Assembly (NCBI GenBank): GCA_963720885.1
Contig: CAVRGW010000006.1
Coordinates: 558,001 to 622,000 of the forward strand
Origin: DATLLN01 sp963720885
GTDB taxonomy: Bacteria; Actinomycetota; Thermoleophilia; Gaiellales; JAICJC01
Direction: 5' to 3'
DNA: 64,000 bases
Under the pieces are notes generated by a model. The model did no database searches, had not been told where the DNA came from, and saw only the letters and a program-made list of their open reading frames with translations. Below, piece after piece: positions 38,737 to 47,943 of the stretch (position 1 is the stretch's first letter; every line of letters begins with the position of its first letter). The position numbers were made by a program, and so were the translations under genes.

Positions 38737-39743
38737 ACGAGGCCCTGGAAGGCGAGATCGATCAGCCGGTCGGGGTTGCGGCGCCGGCGCTCGGCGGTCA
38801 GGCCGGCCTTGCGCTCCAGCACCAGCTCGTCCACGGCGTGCAGCGGCCGCAGCCGCCCCTCCTCGATCAGCCGCTCATCGACGCCGCCCAGCCGGCCGGC
38901 GAACGTCGTGTAGACGGGCGTCCCCAGGACGACGGCCTCGCGGTTCATGGTGCCGCCCGCGCTGACCACGAGGTCGGCGCCGGCGAGCAGACTCTGGCCG
39001 TCGACCGCGCCGTCGGGCACCAGCACCGACGGCAGCGCCAGGCCGCGGATCCGCGCCGCCTGCTCGGGCGTCCGCGGCAGCACCACCGCACGCAGGTCGT
39101 CGCGTGCGCCCAGGCTGCCCAGCAGCTCGTCGAACAGCGGGTTCTCGAACCGGTGGTAGAGCGCGACGTCGGCCGGCGGGCGCAGGACGATGCCGATCTT
39201 CGAGCCGTCGAGCCCGAGCGCCGCCGGCACGGCCAGGTCGGGCTCGAAGTCCGCGAGGTAGTACTCCTCCTTCAGACCCGGATACGTGACCAGCTTCGGC
39301 GGACGTGCACCGTACTCACGGACGCGGTGGGCCGGGATCGCATCGGGCATCAGCACCCGGTTCGCCAGCCGGCAGTTGAGCGAGTGCTGGAGCCGCGCGA
39401 ACTCGTAGTCGAACATCGTCGTGTTCGGCACCCGCAGCGCCCGGCAGGCCATCGGCAGGTCCGTCGACCCGTGGGCGATCGCCGCGTCGAACCGCCCGCG
39501 GCGGCCGAACTGCAGCATCGCGGCGACACGGCCGCCCGCGGCGCGCGCCTTGCCCAGGCGGGAGCCGCCGCCGTGATGGCCGACCACCGTGTGCTCGATC
39601 CCGTGCAGCTCCAGCAGCTCGATCGTCTGCGCGAACCGCCGGGCGGTGACCGCCACGTCCCACCCGCGCGCCTGCATGCGCCGGATCAGCGGCGCGAAGA
39701 TCGGGACGTGGGGCGAGTTGGTGAGGTCGACCCAGACGCGCAT
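38733..39743 (-). CDS. DUF354 protein, MurG-like glycosyltransferase fold
   Basis: A 336-residue protein of the archaeal/bacterial DUF354 family. The typical opening VWVDLTNSPHVPIFAPLIRRMQARG is complete, followed by VVGHHGGGSRLGKA, MFDYEFA and the C-terminal ADLVVSAGGTMNREAVVLGTPVYTTFAGRLGGVD, which resembles the donor site of GT-B enzymes such as MurG and WecB. Family members lie in surface-polysaccharide loci. Its start overlaps the aminotransferase stop by one base. Confidence 0.82.
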   Translation of the reverse strand: MRVWVDLTNSPHVPIFAPLIRRMQARGWDVAVTARRFAQTIELLELHGIEHTVVGHHGGGSRLGKARAAGGRVAAMLQFGRRGRFDAAIAHGSTDLPMACRALRVPNTTMFDYEFARLQHSLNCRLANRVLMPDAIPAHRVREYGARPPKLVTYPGLKEEYYLADFEPDLAVPAALGLDGSKIGIVLRPPADVALYHRFENPLFDELLGSLGARDDLRAVVLPRTPEQAARIRGLALPSVLVPDGAVDGQSLLAGADLVVSAGGTMNREAVVLGTPVYTTFAGRLGGVDERLIEEGRLRPLHAVDELVLERKAGLTAERRRRNPDRLIDLAFQGLV

Positions 39744-40852
39744 CAGGCAGCGGCCGGCGCGGCGGCGCGCACTGCGTCGACCACCTCACGCTGCTGCTGC
39801 TCGGAGAGCGTCGGGAACATCGGCAGCGCCAGACCCTCATGGGACGCCCGCTCGGCGTTCGGGAAGCTGCCCGCGCGGTGGCCGAGGTGCGCGAACACCG
39901 GCTGCATGTGGAGCGGCGTCGCGTAGTAGACCCCGGCGCCGATCCCGGCATCCTTCAGCCGCCGGGCGATCGCGTCGCGCTCCGGCGAGCGGACGACGTA
40001 GAGGTGGTAGACATGCTGACGGTTCTCCGCCTCGACGGGCAACGTCACCGACTCACCGAGGCCGAGCGCGCGGTAGCGGTCGGCGGCGGCGCGGCGGCCG
40101 TCGTTCCAGGCCGGGACCTCGCGCAGCAGCCGGCGGACGATCGTCGCCTGCATCTCGTCGAGCCGTGAGTTGACGCCGACGTAGCTGAACGTCTGCTTGT
40201 CGCGCGAGCCGTGGAACCGCAGCATCCGCAGCCGCTCGGCGACCTCCTCGGTCGCGGCCATCACCATGCCGCCGTCGCCCATCGCCGGCAGGTTCTTGGT
40301 GGGGAAGAACGAGAACGTCGCGGCGTCGCCGAAGGAGCCGGCCTGGTAGCCGTCCACCGTCGAGCCGATTGCCTGCGCGGCGTCCTCGATCATCGCCAGG
40401 CCGTGGCGGTCGGCGATGTCGCGGAATGCGGGCAGATCGGCGGGCTGACCGAAGATGTGCACCGGAATGATCGCACGCGTCCGCTCGGTAATCGCCTGCT
40501 CGGCGGCCGCAGGATCGAGGCAGAACGTGTCGGGATCGATGTCGGCGAAGACAGGGGTCGCCCCCGTCCGGGCGATCGCCTCGGCCGTCGCGTAGAACGT
40601 GTACGGCGTCGTGATCACCTCGTCGTCGCGGCCGACGCCCAGCGCCTGCAGTGACAGCTCGAGGGCGTCCGTGCCGTTCGCCACCGCGACGGCCTCGCCA
40701 TAGCCGATCGTCGCCGCAAACTCCGACTCGAGCGCGCGGACGTTGGGACCGAGGATGAACCTCCCCGAGTCGATGACGTCACAGACAAGCTGTTTGATCT
40801 CCGGGAGCAGGTCGGCGTACTGGCCGCGGATGTCCATCAGGGGCACCGGCAC
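39743..40852 (-). CDS. DegT/DnrJ/EryC1/StrS aminotransferase
   Basis: A 369-residue sugar aminotransferase of PLP fold type I. VANGTDALELSLQALGVG binds PLP phosphate, MIEDAAQAIGS carries the PLP aspartate, and FSFFPTKNLPAMGDGG holds the Schiff-base lysine. The family makes 3- or 4-amino sugars from keto nucleotide sugars; with the PglD-like acyltransferase this suggests an acetamido sugar, although the dehydratase is not in the window. GTG 40852 is chosen because it gives the usual short PVPLMDIRGQY opening; ATG 40837 is possible. Confidence 0.88.
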   Translation of the reverse strand: MPVPLMDIRGQYADLLPEIKQLVCDVIDSGRFILGPNVRALESEFAATIGYGEAVAVANGTDALELSLQALGVGRDDEVITTPYTFYATAEAIARTGATPVFADIDPDTFCLDPAAAEQAITERTRAIIPVHIFGQPADLPAFRDIADRHGLAMIEDAAQAIGSTVDGYQAGSFGDAATFSFFPTKNLPAMGDGGMVMAATEEVAERLRMLRFHGSRDKQTFSYVGVNSRLDEMQATIVRRLLREVPAWNDGRRAAADRYRALGLGESVTLPVEAENRQHVYHLYVVRSPERDAIARRLKDAGIGAGVYYATPLHMQPVFAHLGHRAGSFPNAERASHEGLALPMFPTLSEQQQREVVDAVRAAAPAAA

Positions 40853-40863
40853 GGCGCTGAAAT

Positions 40864-41457
40864 CTACTCCGCCGACCGCCGCCTTCGTCGCAGTAGCCAC
40901 CAGCTTGCGAGGGCCACCAGCAGGATGATCACCGGATAATCGAGCACGTGCAGGCGCTCCTCCCAGGTCTTCCAGTTCGACCCGGCGAGGTCGCCGACGG
41001 CGACCAGGAAGATGCACCACGGGATACAGCCCAGGAAGGTGAGCACGGAGAAGCGGACGAACGGCATCCGCGCCATCCCCGCCGGCAGCGAGATGAACGT
41101 GCGGATCACCGGCAGCATGCGGCTGAAGAACACGACCGGGTCGCCATGGCGCTCGAACCACCGATGGGCCTGCGCCAGGTTCTTCTGGGCGTGGCCCCAG
41201 CGGAGCAAGGCGTAGTCGACGCCGTAGAAGCCGACGCTCCAGGCGATCCACGACCCGATCAGGTTGGCGACCGACCCCACCAACACCGCCTGCCAGAACA
41301 CCAGGTCGCCCTGCGACACCAGGTACCCGGCGTAGATCATCGTCACCTCGCTGGGGATCGGGATGCACGCGCTCTCCAGCACCATCAGGACGAAGATCGC
41401 CTGCAGGCCGTTGGCCGCGACCTGGTCCTGCACCCACTGCGCGATGGAGCCGATCAC
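40864..41457 (-). CDS. DedA family membrane protein
   Basis: A 197-residue membrane protein with the DedA hallmarks: LESACIPIPSEVTMIYAGYLV near residue 28 and VVFFSRMLPVIRTFISLPAGMARM near 108, the conserved arginine region. DedA/VTT proteins flip or transport lipids, including undecaprenyl phosphate and phosphatidylethanolamine. The position next to polyprenyl-linked glycan genes fits carrier-lipid recycling (inference). The basic tail LLRRRRRSAE is cytoplasmic. Start GTG 41457. Confidence 0.9.
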   Translation of the reverse strand: MIGSIAQWVQDQVAANGLQAIFVLMVLESACIPIPSEVTMIYAGYLVSQGDLVFWQAVLVGSVANLIGSWIAWSVGFYGVDYALLRWGHAQKNLAQAHRWFERHGDPVVFFSRMLPVIRTFISLPAGMARMPFVRFSVLTFLGCIPWCIFLVAVGDLAGSNWKTWEERLHVLDYPVIILLVALASWWLLRRRRRSAE

Positions 41458-41464
41458 GCGAGGG

Positions 41465-42265
41465 CTACGCCGTGGCGGACGCGATCAGCGATGGCATCGG
41501 GCACACCGCGGCGTCGCCGTCGAGCATCGGCTGGATCGCTGCATCGACGTCGGCGTCCACTGCCGCCCGCATCTCCGCCGGCGCTGCCCCGAACTTGTCG
41601 GCGACCGGGTTGGCGGCGATGAACCGCCCGGCGAACCCGAGCCCCGGCACGTAGCGCGCCATGATGGTCTCGCGCCGCACCTCGACATTGCCAAACCCGG
41701 CCCCGATCATCAGCTCCTCGAGCACCGACTCCCGGTCGATCGCGAACACGCCGTGCACCATGCTCGCCGCCTCCTCGCCCACGTGGCGGCGCAGCGCCTG
41801 CTCGACCAGCAGGATCGCGCTCTGGCTGCCGTCGCACCAGCATGCGATCACCGCCCGCCCGCCCGGCCGCAGCACCCGCCGCATCTCGGCCAGCGCTGCG
41901 GGCCGGTCGGGGAAGAACTGCAGCCCCTGCTGACAGGTGACAACGTCGAATGAGTCGTCGGGAAACGGCAGCACGTCGGCGCTCGCCTCCATGAACGCGA
42001 TCCCCTCGGACAGCTCCCGGGCGACGGCCAGCATCGGCGGCGCAAGGTCGATTCCGGTGACCGACGCCCCCGACTCGGCCATCCGCCGGCTGAGCACCCC
42101 GGTGCCGCACGCCACGTCCAGCGTGCGCACGCCCTCGGCCGCTCCGGCCTCGGCCGCCACGATCTCGGAGAGCGCCACGAAACTGGCCGGCACCAGGTAG
42201 TCCTGGTAGACGCGCGGCGCGTCCTGGGGAGTTGCGGTCCAATCGAATCCCGAAGCCGCCGTCAT
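41465..42265 (-). CDS. Class I SAM-dependent methyltransferase
   Basis: A 266-residue enzyme. Motif I TLDVACGTGVLSRRMAESG (about 48-66), the acidic VTGIDLAPPML and the post-I motif ADVLPFPDDSFDVVTCQQGLQFFPD define the Methyltransf_11/UbiE-like fold, with VLRPGGRAVIACW as motif III. Substrate unknown. ATGA overlap with the SRPBCC gene and position at the end of the menaquinone group suggest, but do not prove, a link to that pathway. Confidence 0.85.
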   Translation of the reverse strand: MTAASGFDWTATPQDAPRVYQDYLVPASFVALSEIVAAEAGAAEGVRTLDVACGTGVLSRRMAESGASVTGIDLAPPMLAVARELSEGIAFMEASADVLPFPDDSFDVVTCQQGLQFFPDRPAALAEMRRVLRPGGRAVIACWCDGSQSAILLVEQALRRHVGEEAASMVHGVFAIDRESVLEELMIGAGFGNVEVRRETIMARYVPGLGFAGRFIAANPVADKFGAAPAEMRAAVDADVDAAIQPMLDGDAAVCPMPSLIASATA

Positions 42266-42681
42266 GCCCCGTCGCCTGCCGCGCTCAGCCGGTCGAGATT
42301 CTCGAGCTGTTCGCGCAGCCCCTTCTCGACGTGCCCCTTGACAATGCCGCCGATCAGCCTCGGCACCTCGATCTCGCTGGTCAGGGTGACCATGCTGCCG
42401 TCGCCGTCGGGCTCGACCTCGAAGATGGTCGTCGCCTCGCGGCCGCCGTCAACCCGCCGCTCGACCAGCCGGGTGGGCTCGACGGCCTCGACGACACGGA
42501 CGATCATCGGCTCGCTGACGCCCATCGCGGTGACCACGCAGGCGACGTCGCCATCGTCCGACACCTCGATCTTCGACACTGAGTCGGGGAGCGTCCGCAC
42601 GTGCATGTGCGGGTCGGCGATCCACGGCCAGACCTGCTCCGGCGGAGCAGGACAACGACGCGTCACGGACACCCGGAGCAT
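42262..42681 (-). CDS. SRPBCC (START-like) family protein
   Basis: A 139-residue helix-grip protein. It begins with the family pattern RRCPAPPEQVWPWIADPHMH, has alternating beta strands (SMVTLTSEIEVP) and ends with the long C-terminal helix VKGHVEKGLREQLENLDRL that closes the hydrophobic pocket. Such proteins bind lipids or polyketide-like ligands; a role in quinone-intermediate handling is an inference from its place just downstream of mqnC. Confidence 0.75.
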   Translation of the reverse strand: MLRVSVTRRCPAPPEQVWPWIADPHMHVRTLPDSVSKIEVSDDGDVACVVTAMGVSEPMIVRVVEAVEPTRLVERRVDGGREATTIFEVEPDGDGSMVTLTSEIEVPRLIGGIVKGHVEKGLREQLENLDRLSAAGDGA

Positions 42682-42683
42682 CT

Positions 42684-43796
42684 CTAGGCCGCGAGGTCGT
42701 AGTCCCGCACGGTGCGATACAGCGTGTCGCGCTGCGACGGCCGGAACCCGGCGTTGCGGATCGTGTGTAGGAAGTCCTCGACGCCCGCCCGGTACGTCGT
42801 CCCGGCGGCCGACACCACGTTCTCCTCGATCATGATCGAGCCCAGGTCGTCCGCGCCGTAGAACAGCGCGACCTGCCCGACCTTCATACCCTGCGTCACC
42901 CACGAGCTCTGGATGTGGTCGACGTTGTCTAGGTAGATCCGCGACACGGCCTGCATCAGCAGGTAGTCGACGCTCGTCGGGAACCACGTCACCTGCTCGG
43001 CCAGCTCCGTGTTGTCAGGCTGGAATGTCCAGGAGATGAACGCGCGGAAGCCGCTCATCTCGTCCTGCAGGTCGCGGATCTGGCGCAGGTGATCGATCCG
43101 CTCCTCGAGCGTCTCGACGTGCCCCCACATCATCGTCGCCGTGGTGCTCATGCCCAGGCGGTGCGCCGCGCGCATCACGCCCAGCCACTCCTCGGACTTC
43201 GTCTTCTGCGGCGAGATGATCCGGCGCACCCGGTCGGACAGGATCTCGGCGCCGCCGCCGGGGATCGAGTCGAGACCCGCGTCGCGCAGCCGGCTGAGCG
43301 TGTCAGACGTGGCCAGCTTCTCCTTGCGGGCGATGTGCTGCACCTCGCTCGGCGACAGGGCGTGCAGGTGGATCGGGTACCGCGCCTTGATCGAGCGGAA
43401 GAGATCCTCGTACCAGTCGATGCCGAGGTCGGGGTTGTGCCCGCCCTGCATCAGCACGCCGGTGCCGCCGAGGGCGATCGTCTCCTCGATCTTCTTGAAG
43501 ATCACCGGCTTGGGGAGCACGTAGCCCTCACGGACATCGCCGGGGCGGCGGTAGAACGCGCAGAAGTTGCAGTCCGTGTAGCAGACGTTGGTGTAGTTCA
43601 GGTTCCGGTCGACGATGAACGTCACCCGGCCCGGCTCCGTTCGCCGGTTGCGCAGCTCATGGGCGACGCGACCGATCCGCACCAGCTCGCGTGAGGTGAG
43701 CAGCACCCGGGCGTCGTCGTCGGAGATGCGCTCGCCGGACAACGCCTTGTCCAGCACGCCCGCGACGTCGAGGTCCGGCTTCACGTCGACCGCCAT
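42684..43796 (-). CDS. mqnC: Cyclic dehypoxanthine futalosine synthase
   Basis: A 370-residue radical-SAM enzyme that closes the naphthoate ring in the futalosine menaquinone pathway. The cluster motif CYTDCNFC (residues 72-79) follows NLNYTNV, with the family segments LMQGGHNPDLGIDWYED, LDSIPGGGAEIL and GMSTTATMMWGHVET. It lies 4 bp after mqnA with its own predicted promoter. Confidence 0.93.
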   Translation of the reverse strand: MAVDVKPDLDVAGVLDKALSGERISDDDARVLLTSRELVRIGRVAHELRNRRTEPGRVTFIVDRNLNYTNVCYTDCNFCAFYRRPGDVREGYVLPKPVIFKKIEETIALGGTGVLMQGGHNPDLGIDWYEDLFRSIKARYPIHLHALSPSEVQHIARKEKLATSDTLSRLRDAGLDSIPGGGAEILSDRVRRIISPQKTKSEEWLGVMRAAHRLGMSTTATMMWGHVETLEERIDHLRQIRDLQDEMSGFRAFISWTFQPDNTELAEQVTWFPTSVDYLLMQAVSRIYLDNVDHIQSSWVTQGMKVGQVALFYGADDLGSIMIEENVVSAAGTTYRAGVEDFLHTIRNAGFRPSQRDTLYRTVRDYDLAA

Positions 43797-43800
43797 CCGG

Positions 43801-44565
43801 TCAGGCTACCTTCTCGAACTCGACGAAGCGCAGCTCGGGCACGACGTCCAGCTCGCCCGCCAGGTGCGCCAGCTCGAAGAAGCGGATGGCGCCCTGCCGC
43901 TCGCGCGGCCCGAAGTGGTAGCGCAGCTTCTCGAAGTACCTGGCCAGGAAGCCCGGCGGCCAGCCGTACTCCTCGGACGCCCGGCGGGCCAGGCGCTCGG
44001 GCTCCGAGCGGGCCAGTGCCAGCGCCCGCAGGTGCGCACGCTCGAGCTCCTCCAGCCCCTCGTCCACGCCCTCCCGGCAGGCCCACACGGCGAACACCAT
44101 GGGCAGGCCGGTCCGCTCCTGCCACAGCCGGCCCAGGTCGTAATGCGGCGTCGGATCCTCAAAGGCGCTGTGCAGCGCGGCGTCGCCGATCAGCATCTTC
44201 GCGTCGGCCGGCTGATCGAGCGGCACCAGCTCGACGCCGCCCAGCAGCACCCGGGTCAGCACCACGGACGTCGCGCTCTCCGGCGTCACGGCCACCGACC
44301 GCACCTGTTCCAGCGGCTTGCGGGTGATCAGCTGGATCGAGTCGACCGCACCCTCCGCCGAGACGCACAGTTGGGGCAGCAGCTTCAGCCGGTCGGCGTT
44401 GCGCGCATACTCGATCGAGGAGATCGGCGCCACGTCGATCTCGCCGTTCAGCAGCAGCCGGTTGAGCTGCGTCGGCACCCCCGACACCTGCTCGAACGAG
44501 TCGCCGCCCAGCTCGTAGAAGACCGGTGCCATGTTGGCGTACGAGATGCGGCCGAGGCGGATCAA
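43801..44565 (-). CDS. mqnA: Chorismate dehydratase
   Basis: A 254-residue periplasmic-binding-like enzyme converting chorismate to 3-enolpyruvyl-benzoate, the first step of the futalosine pathway. Landmarks are IRLGRISYANMAPVFYEL at the start, GVPTQLNRLLLNGEIDVAPISSIEYARN and LIGDAAL. The start is TTG 44565, overlapping the mqnE stop by 4 nt (TTGA). Confidence 0.92.
   Translation of the reverse strand: MIRLGRISYANMAPVFYELGGDSFEQVSGVPTQLNRLLLNGEIDVAPISSIEYARNADRLKLLPQLCVSAEGAVDSIQLITRKPLEQVRSVAVTPESATSVVLTRVLLGGVELVPLDQPADAKMLIGDAALHSAFEDPTPHYDLGRLWQERTGLPMVFAVWACREGVDEGLEELERAHLRALALARSEPERLARRASEEYGWPPGFLARYFEKLRYHFGPRERQGAIRFFELAHLAGELDVVPELRFVEFEKVA
43803..43808 (-). promoter_or_regulatory. 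Predicted -10 hexamer, leaderless mqnC
   Basis: TAGCCT (minus strand) lies 6 nt before the mqnC ATG at 43796 and overlaps the mqnA stop. Confidence 0.4.
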
Positions 44566-45668
44566 AACCGCCGCACCGGGGTGTAGAGCGAGTCGCGCTG
44601 CACGGGCGTGCGGCCGGCGTCGCGGATCAGCGCCACGAGGTCGTTGATCTTCTCCTCCTGCGGCGTCACGGCGCCGGCGGCGTGCGCGATCTTCTCCTCC
44701 ATCACCGTGCCCTGGATGTCGTTGGCCCCGTAGTGCAGGGCGATCTGGGCGAGCGGCGTCGAGATCATGATCCAGTACGCCTTGATGTTCGGGAAGTTGT
44801 CGAGCATCAGCCGCGACACGGCCTGCATCTTGAGATCGTCGACGCCGGTCGAGAACCGCCAGCCGCGCCGCTCGAACACCGTGTTCTCGGGGTGGAACGG
44901 CAGCGGGATGAATGCCAGGAACCCGCCCGTGTCGTCCTGCAGGTCGCGCAGCCGCAGCAGGTGGTCGATCCGCTCCTCGTAGTTCTCGACGTGGCCGTAG
45001 AGCATCGTGCAGTGCGTTGGCATGCCCAGCGCGTGGGCCGCCCGGTGGGTGGCCAGCCACTCGTCCGGATGCTCCTTGCCGGGGGCGATCAGCTTGCGCA
45101 CGCGGTCGGCGAACACCTCGGCGCCGCCGCCCGGCAGCGATCCCAGCCCCGCGTCCTTGAGCTCCGCGAGGATGTCCGGCTTGGGCTTGCCCGAAAGCTT
45201 GTGCATGTGGTGCACCTCGGAGGCCGTGAACAGCTTGAGGTGCACGTCCGGCAGCGCCTCGTGGAGCGCGCGCGTCAGGTCGATGTAGTAGCGGTACTCG
45301 AGGTGCGGGCTCTCGCCGCCCACCATGTGGATCTCGCTGTAGGCCTCGCGCTCGTGCACCTCGACGGCGTGGTCGACCAGGTCGCCGATGTCCCACGTGT
45401 AGGCGCCCGACTGCTTGCTGGTCATGGCGAACGCGCAGAACTTGCACTTCACCCGGCAGACGTTCGTGTGGTTGAGGTACAGGTTGTTGACGAAGTAGAC
45501 CTCGTCGGTGCCGCCGCGCAGGCGCCGCGCGGTGTCCGCCAGCTCGCCCAGCGACGTCAGGTCGTCGGACTCCAGCAGCGCGATCCCGTCGTCGAGGTCG
45601 AGCCGCTCGCCGGCGAGCACCTTCTCGCGGACCGGGGCGAGCGCATCGAGGCGGGCGGCGGTTGCCAT
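44562..45668 (-). CDS. mqnE: Aminofutalosine synthase
   Basis: A 368-residue radical-SAM enzyme that joins 3-enolpyruvyl-benzoate to SAM-derived adenosine. The cluster motif CRVKCKFC follows NLYLNHTNV, then VGGESPHLEYRYY, LGSLPGGGAEVFADR and HCTMLYGHVENYEER. It is the paralogue of mqnC, with which it shares the GGGAE segment. ATG 45668 is used; a TATGCT hexamer lies 9 nt upstream. Confidence 0.93.
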   Translation of the reverse strand: MATAARLDALAPVREKVLAGERLDLDDGIALLESDDLTSLGELADTARRLRGGTDEVYFVNNLYLNHTNVCRVKCKFCAFAMTSKQSGAYTWDIGDLVDHAVEVHEREAYSEIHMVGGESPHLEYRYYIDLTRALHEALPDVHLKLFTASEVHHMHKLSGKPKPDILAELKDAGLGSLPGGGAEVFADRVRKLIAPGKEHPDEWLATHRAAHALGMPTHCTMLYGHVENYEERIDHLLRLRDLQDDTGGFLAFIPLPFHPENTVFERRGWRFSTGVDDLKMQAVSRLMLDNFPNIKAYWIMISTPLAQIALHYGANDIQGTVMEEKIAHAAGAVTPQEEKINDLVALIRDAGRTPVQRDSLYTPVRRF

Positions 45669-45697
45669 ACGCGCCGGAGCATAACCCGCTGGCAGGG

Positions 45698-45703
45698 TAA
45701 GCT
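45698..45703 (+). promoter_or_regulatory. Predicted -10 hexamer, leaderless serine-hydrolase gene
   Basis: TAAGCT lies 6 nt before ATG 45710, in the 41-bp divergent region with mqnE. Confidence 0.45.
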
Positions 45704-45709
45704 GGCGCG

Positions 45710-46996
45710 ATGCCGGATGCCGTCGACGCCCTCGCCGAGCGCATCCTGGCCACCGGCGCAACCCCCGGCCTCGCCCTGGCGGTCACCGATCGCGACGGCG
45801 AACTCGACGTACGCTGCTACGGGCTCGCCGACCCGGCGGCGGGCCGCCCGGTCACGCCGGACACGCTGTTCGAGATCGGCTCGATCACCAAGTCGTTCAC
45901 CGCGGTCTGCCTGATGCGCCGCGTCGACGGCGGCGAGCTCGACCTGCAGGCGGAGGTTCGCTCGCTGGTGCCGCTGTTCCCGGTGCCCGGCGTCACCGTC
46001 CACCAGCTGCTGACCCACACCGCCGGGCTGCCGATGGGCCTGGACGAGGACCCGTCCACGCCGATGTCGGTGCTCCGGCTGGCGCAGACGACGGTGCTGC
46101 CGCCCGGGCGGTTCTGGTACTCGAATCCCGGCTACCAGGCGCTCGGCATGCTGCTCGAGCGGCTGACCGGCGAGCCCTACCAGGAGACCTATCGGCGCGA
46201 GATCTTCGAGCCGCTCGGCATGGCGTCATCCGAGCCGGACATCCGCAACGACATGCGGCCGCGGCTGGCGGTCGGCCACTCGCAGGCCGACGACGAGCGG
46301 CCGTGGCATCCGGGCGACCCGCTGGTGCCCGCCACCTGGCTGGAGTACGCGGCGGCCGACGGCAGCGTCTGCTGCACGCCCGGCGATCTGGCGGCCTATG
46401 CGCGGATGCTGCTCGCCGGCGGCGACGGCGTGCTCAGCGAGCAGGGTCACCGGCTGATGACCACGCCCCACGTCGACTGCGGCGACGGCACCGACTACGG
46501 CTACGCGCTCGACGTCCGCCGCGCCGACGGCTGGATCGGGCACAGCGGCGGGATGGTCGGCTACCACGCGCAGATGTGGATCGACCCGGCGGCCGGCCGG
46601 GCAGCTGTCGGCTTCTCGAACGGCCTCCGCGGCCAGCGCCAGCTGGTGGAACGCGCGCTAGGTGCCGACGAGCCGGACCTGGGGGAGCTGGCCGACACCG
46701 CCCACCCGGAGACCTTCGACGCCGACCCGCCCCCCGAGTGGCGCGCGCGGCGCGGCATCTACCGGTCGCACAATCCCTGGATGACCTGCCTCGAGGTCGG
46801 CACCCGCGACGGCAAGCCGCTGGTCGTCCAGGACGGCGAGGAGCTGGCGCTGACGCCCGCCGAGGATGGCGCCTACCGAGTCGGGGCCGAGGAGTGGAGC
46901 CCCGAGCGGCTGCGCTTCGACACCGAGGTGGACGGCGTCGCCATGCGTGCGCTGCTCAACACCTCGCCATACGCCCGCATGTCACTGCGCGCCTAG
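45710..46996 (+). CDS. Beta-lactamase-fold serine hydrolase
   Basis: A 428-residue class C beta-lactamase/DD-peptidase-fold enzyme. SITK near residue 58 is the SxxK nucleophile motif, YSN near 140 is the second motif, and HSGG near 282 replaces KTG. No signal peptide is visible, so it is probably a cytosolic esterase or peptidase. A C-terminal ~90-residue domain (RGIYRSHNPWMTCLEVGTRDGKP) follows. It lies against the menaquinone genes and overlaps the prenyl synthase tail to tail by 4 bp; no functional link is evident. Confidence 0.85.
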   Translation: MPDAVDALAERILATGATPGLALAVTDRDGELDVRCYGLADPAAGRPVTPDTLFEIGSITKSFTAVCLMRRVDGGELDLQAEVRSLVPLFPVPGVTVHQLLTHTAGLPMGLDEDPSTPMSVLRLAQTTVLPPGRFWYSNPGYQALGMLLERLTGEPYQETYRREIFEPLGMASSEPDIRNDMRPRLAVGHSQADDERPWHPGDPLVPATWLEYAAADGSVCCTPGDLAAYARMLLAGGDGVLSEQGHRLMTTPHVDCGDGTDYGYALDVRRADGWIGHSGGMVGYHAQMWIDPAAGRAAVGFSNGLRGQRQLVERALGADEPDLGELADTAHPETFDADPPPEWRARRGIYRSHNPWMTCLEVGTRDGKPLVVQDGEELALTPAEDGAYRVGAEEWSPERLRFDTEVDGVAMRALLNTSPYARMSLRA

Positions 46997-47943
46997 GCGC
47001 TGCGCTCGACCGAGGAGCGGACGGCCGCCCGTAGCGGCGCGGTCTCGATCGTCGCCTCCAGCTCGTCCAGCGCCGCCTCGGCCGCGGCGGCGTGGCGCGC
47101 CGCCTCGACCCGGGCCAGCGCGATCGCGCCCGAGCGGACGACCCGGTGCAGCGTCGGCAGCACGTCGCCGGGGCGCGCACCGGCTGCGATCACCTCGGCG
47201 ACGTTCGGGTCGCGCTCGGCGGCGAGGATCAGCGGGAGCGTGACCGTGCCGTCGAGCAGGTCGGTGCCCAGCGGCTTGCCGGTGGTCTGCGGGTCGCCGT
47301 CGCAGTCCAGCACGTCGTCGGCGATCTGGAAGGCCAGGCCGAGCGACTCGGCGAAGCGCGCGAGCGCCGCGAGGTCGGCGTCGCCCAGCCCGCCCAGGCG
47401 GCCGCCCAGCATCGCCGCGGCGGCGAACAGGCGGCCCGTCTTCAGGCTGCAGCGCTCGAGGTACTGATCGACCGTCGTGTCGACGGAGCCCGCCTGCGCG
47501 CGCTGCAGAATCTCGCCGCGAGCGAGCGACAGGCAGGCGTCGGAGAGCAGCGTGACCGCGGGCAGGTCGCCGGTCTCGACCAGCTCGGCGAAGGCGCGCG
47601 CGAACAGGTAGTCGCCGGTGGATGTGGCGACCCGCTCGCCGTCCGTCGCCCACACCGTCGGCCGTCCGCGCCGCAGCGGCGCGCGGTCGAGCTGGTCGTC
47701 GTGCACCAGCGTGGCCATGTGCACCAGCTCGACGGCGCAGCCGGCGATCACGAGGCTCTCGCGATCGCGCGTGGCCGGCGGCGCCGACAGGTGCACCAGA
47801 AGCGGCCGCAACCGCTTCCCGCCTGACTCGAGCGTCCGGCCGCCGGCGTCGGCCACGGTGCCGTCGAGGGCGCCGACGGCGGCGCGCAGCCGCCCCTCGA
47901 CCCGCTCGACGAAGGCGACATGGGACGGCGCCAGCAGGCTCAC
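46993..47943 (-). CDS. Polyprenyl diphosphate synthase (menaquinone side chain)
   Basis: A 316-residue trans-prenyltransferase. GGKRLRPLLVHL is region I, LVHDDQLD is the first aspartate motif in the DDxxD form, GDYLFARAFAEL and SLKTGRLFAAAAMLG follow, and FQIADDVLDCDGD is the second aspartate motif. Size matches hepta- to decaprenyl synthases. It overlaps menG by 4 nt, so the product is most likely the menaquinone tail. Confidence 0.9.
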   Translation of the reverse strand: MSLLAPSHVAFVERVEGRLRAAVGALDGTVADAGGRTLESGGKRLRPLLVHLSAPPATRDRESLVIAGCAVELVHMATLVHDDQLDRAPLRRGRPTVWATDGERVATSTGDYLFARAFAELVETGDLPAVTLLSDACLSLARGEILQRAQAGSVDTTVDQYLERCSLKTGRLFAAAAMLGGRLGGLGDADLAALARFAESLGLAFQIADDVLDCDGDPQTTGKPLGTDLLDGTVTLPLILAAERDPNVAEVIAAGARPGDVLPTLHRVVRSGAIALARVEAARHAAAAEAALDELEATIETAPLRAAVRSSVERSA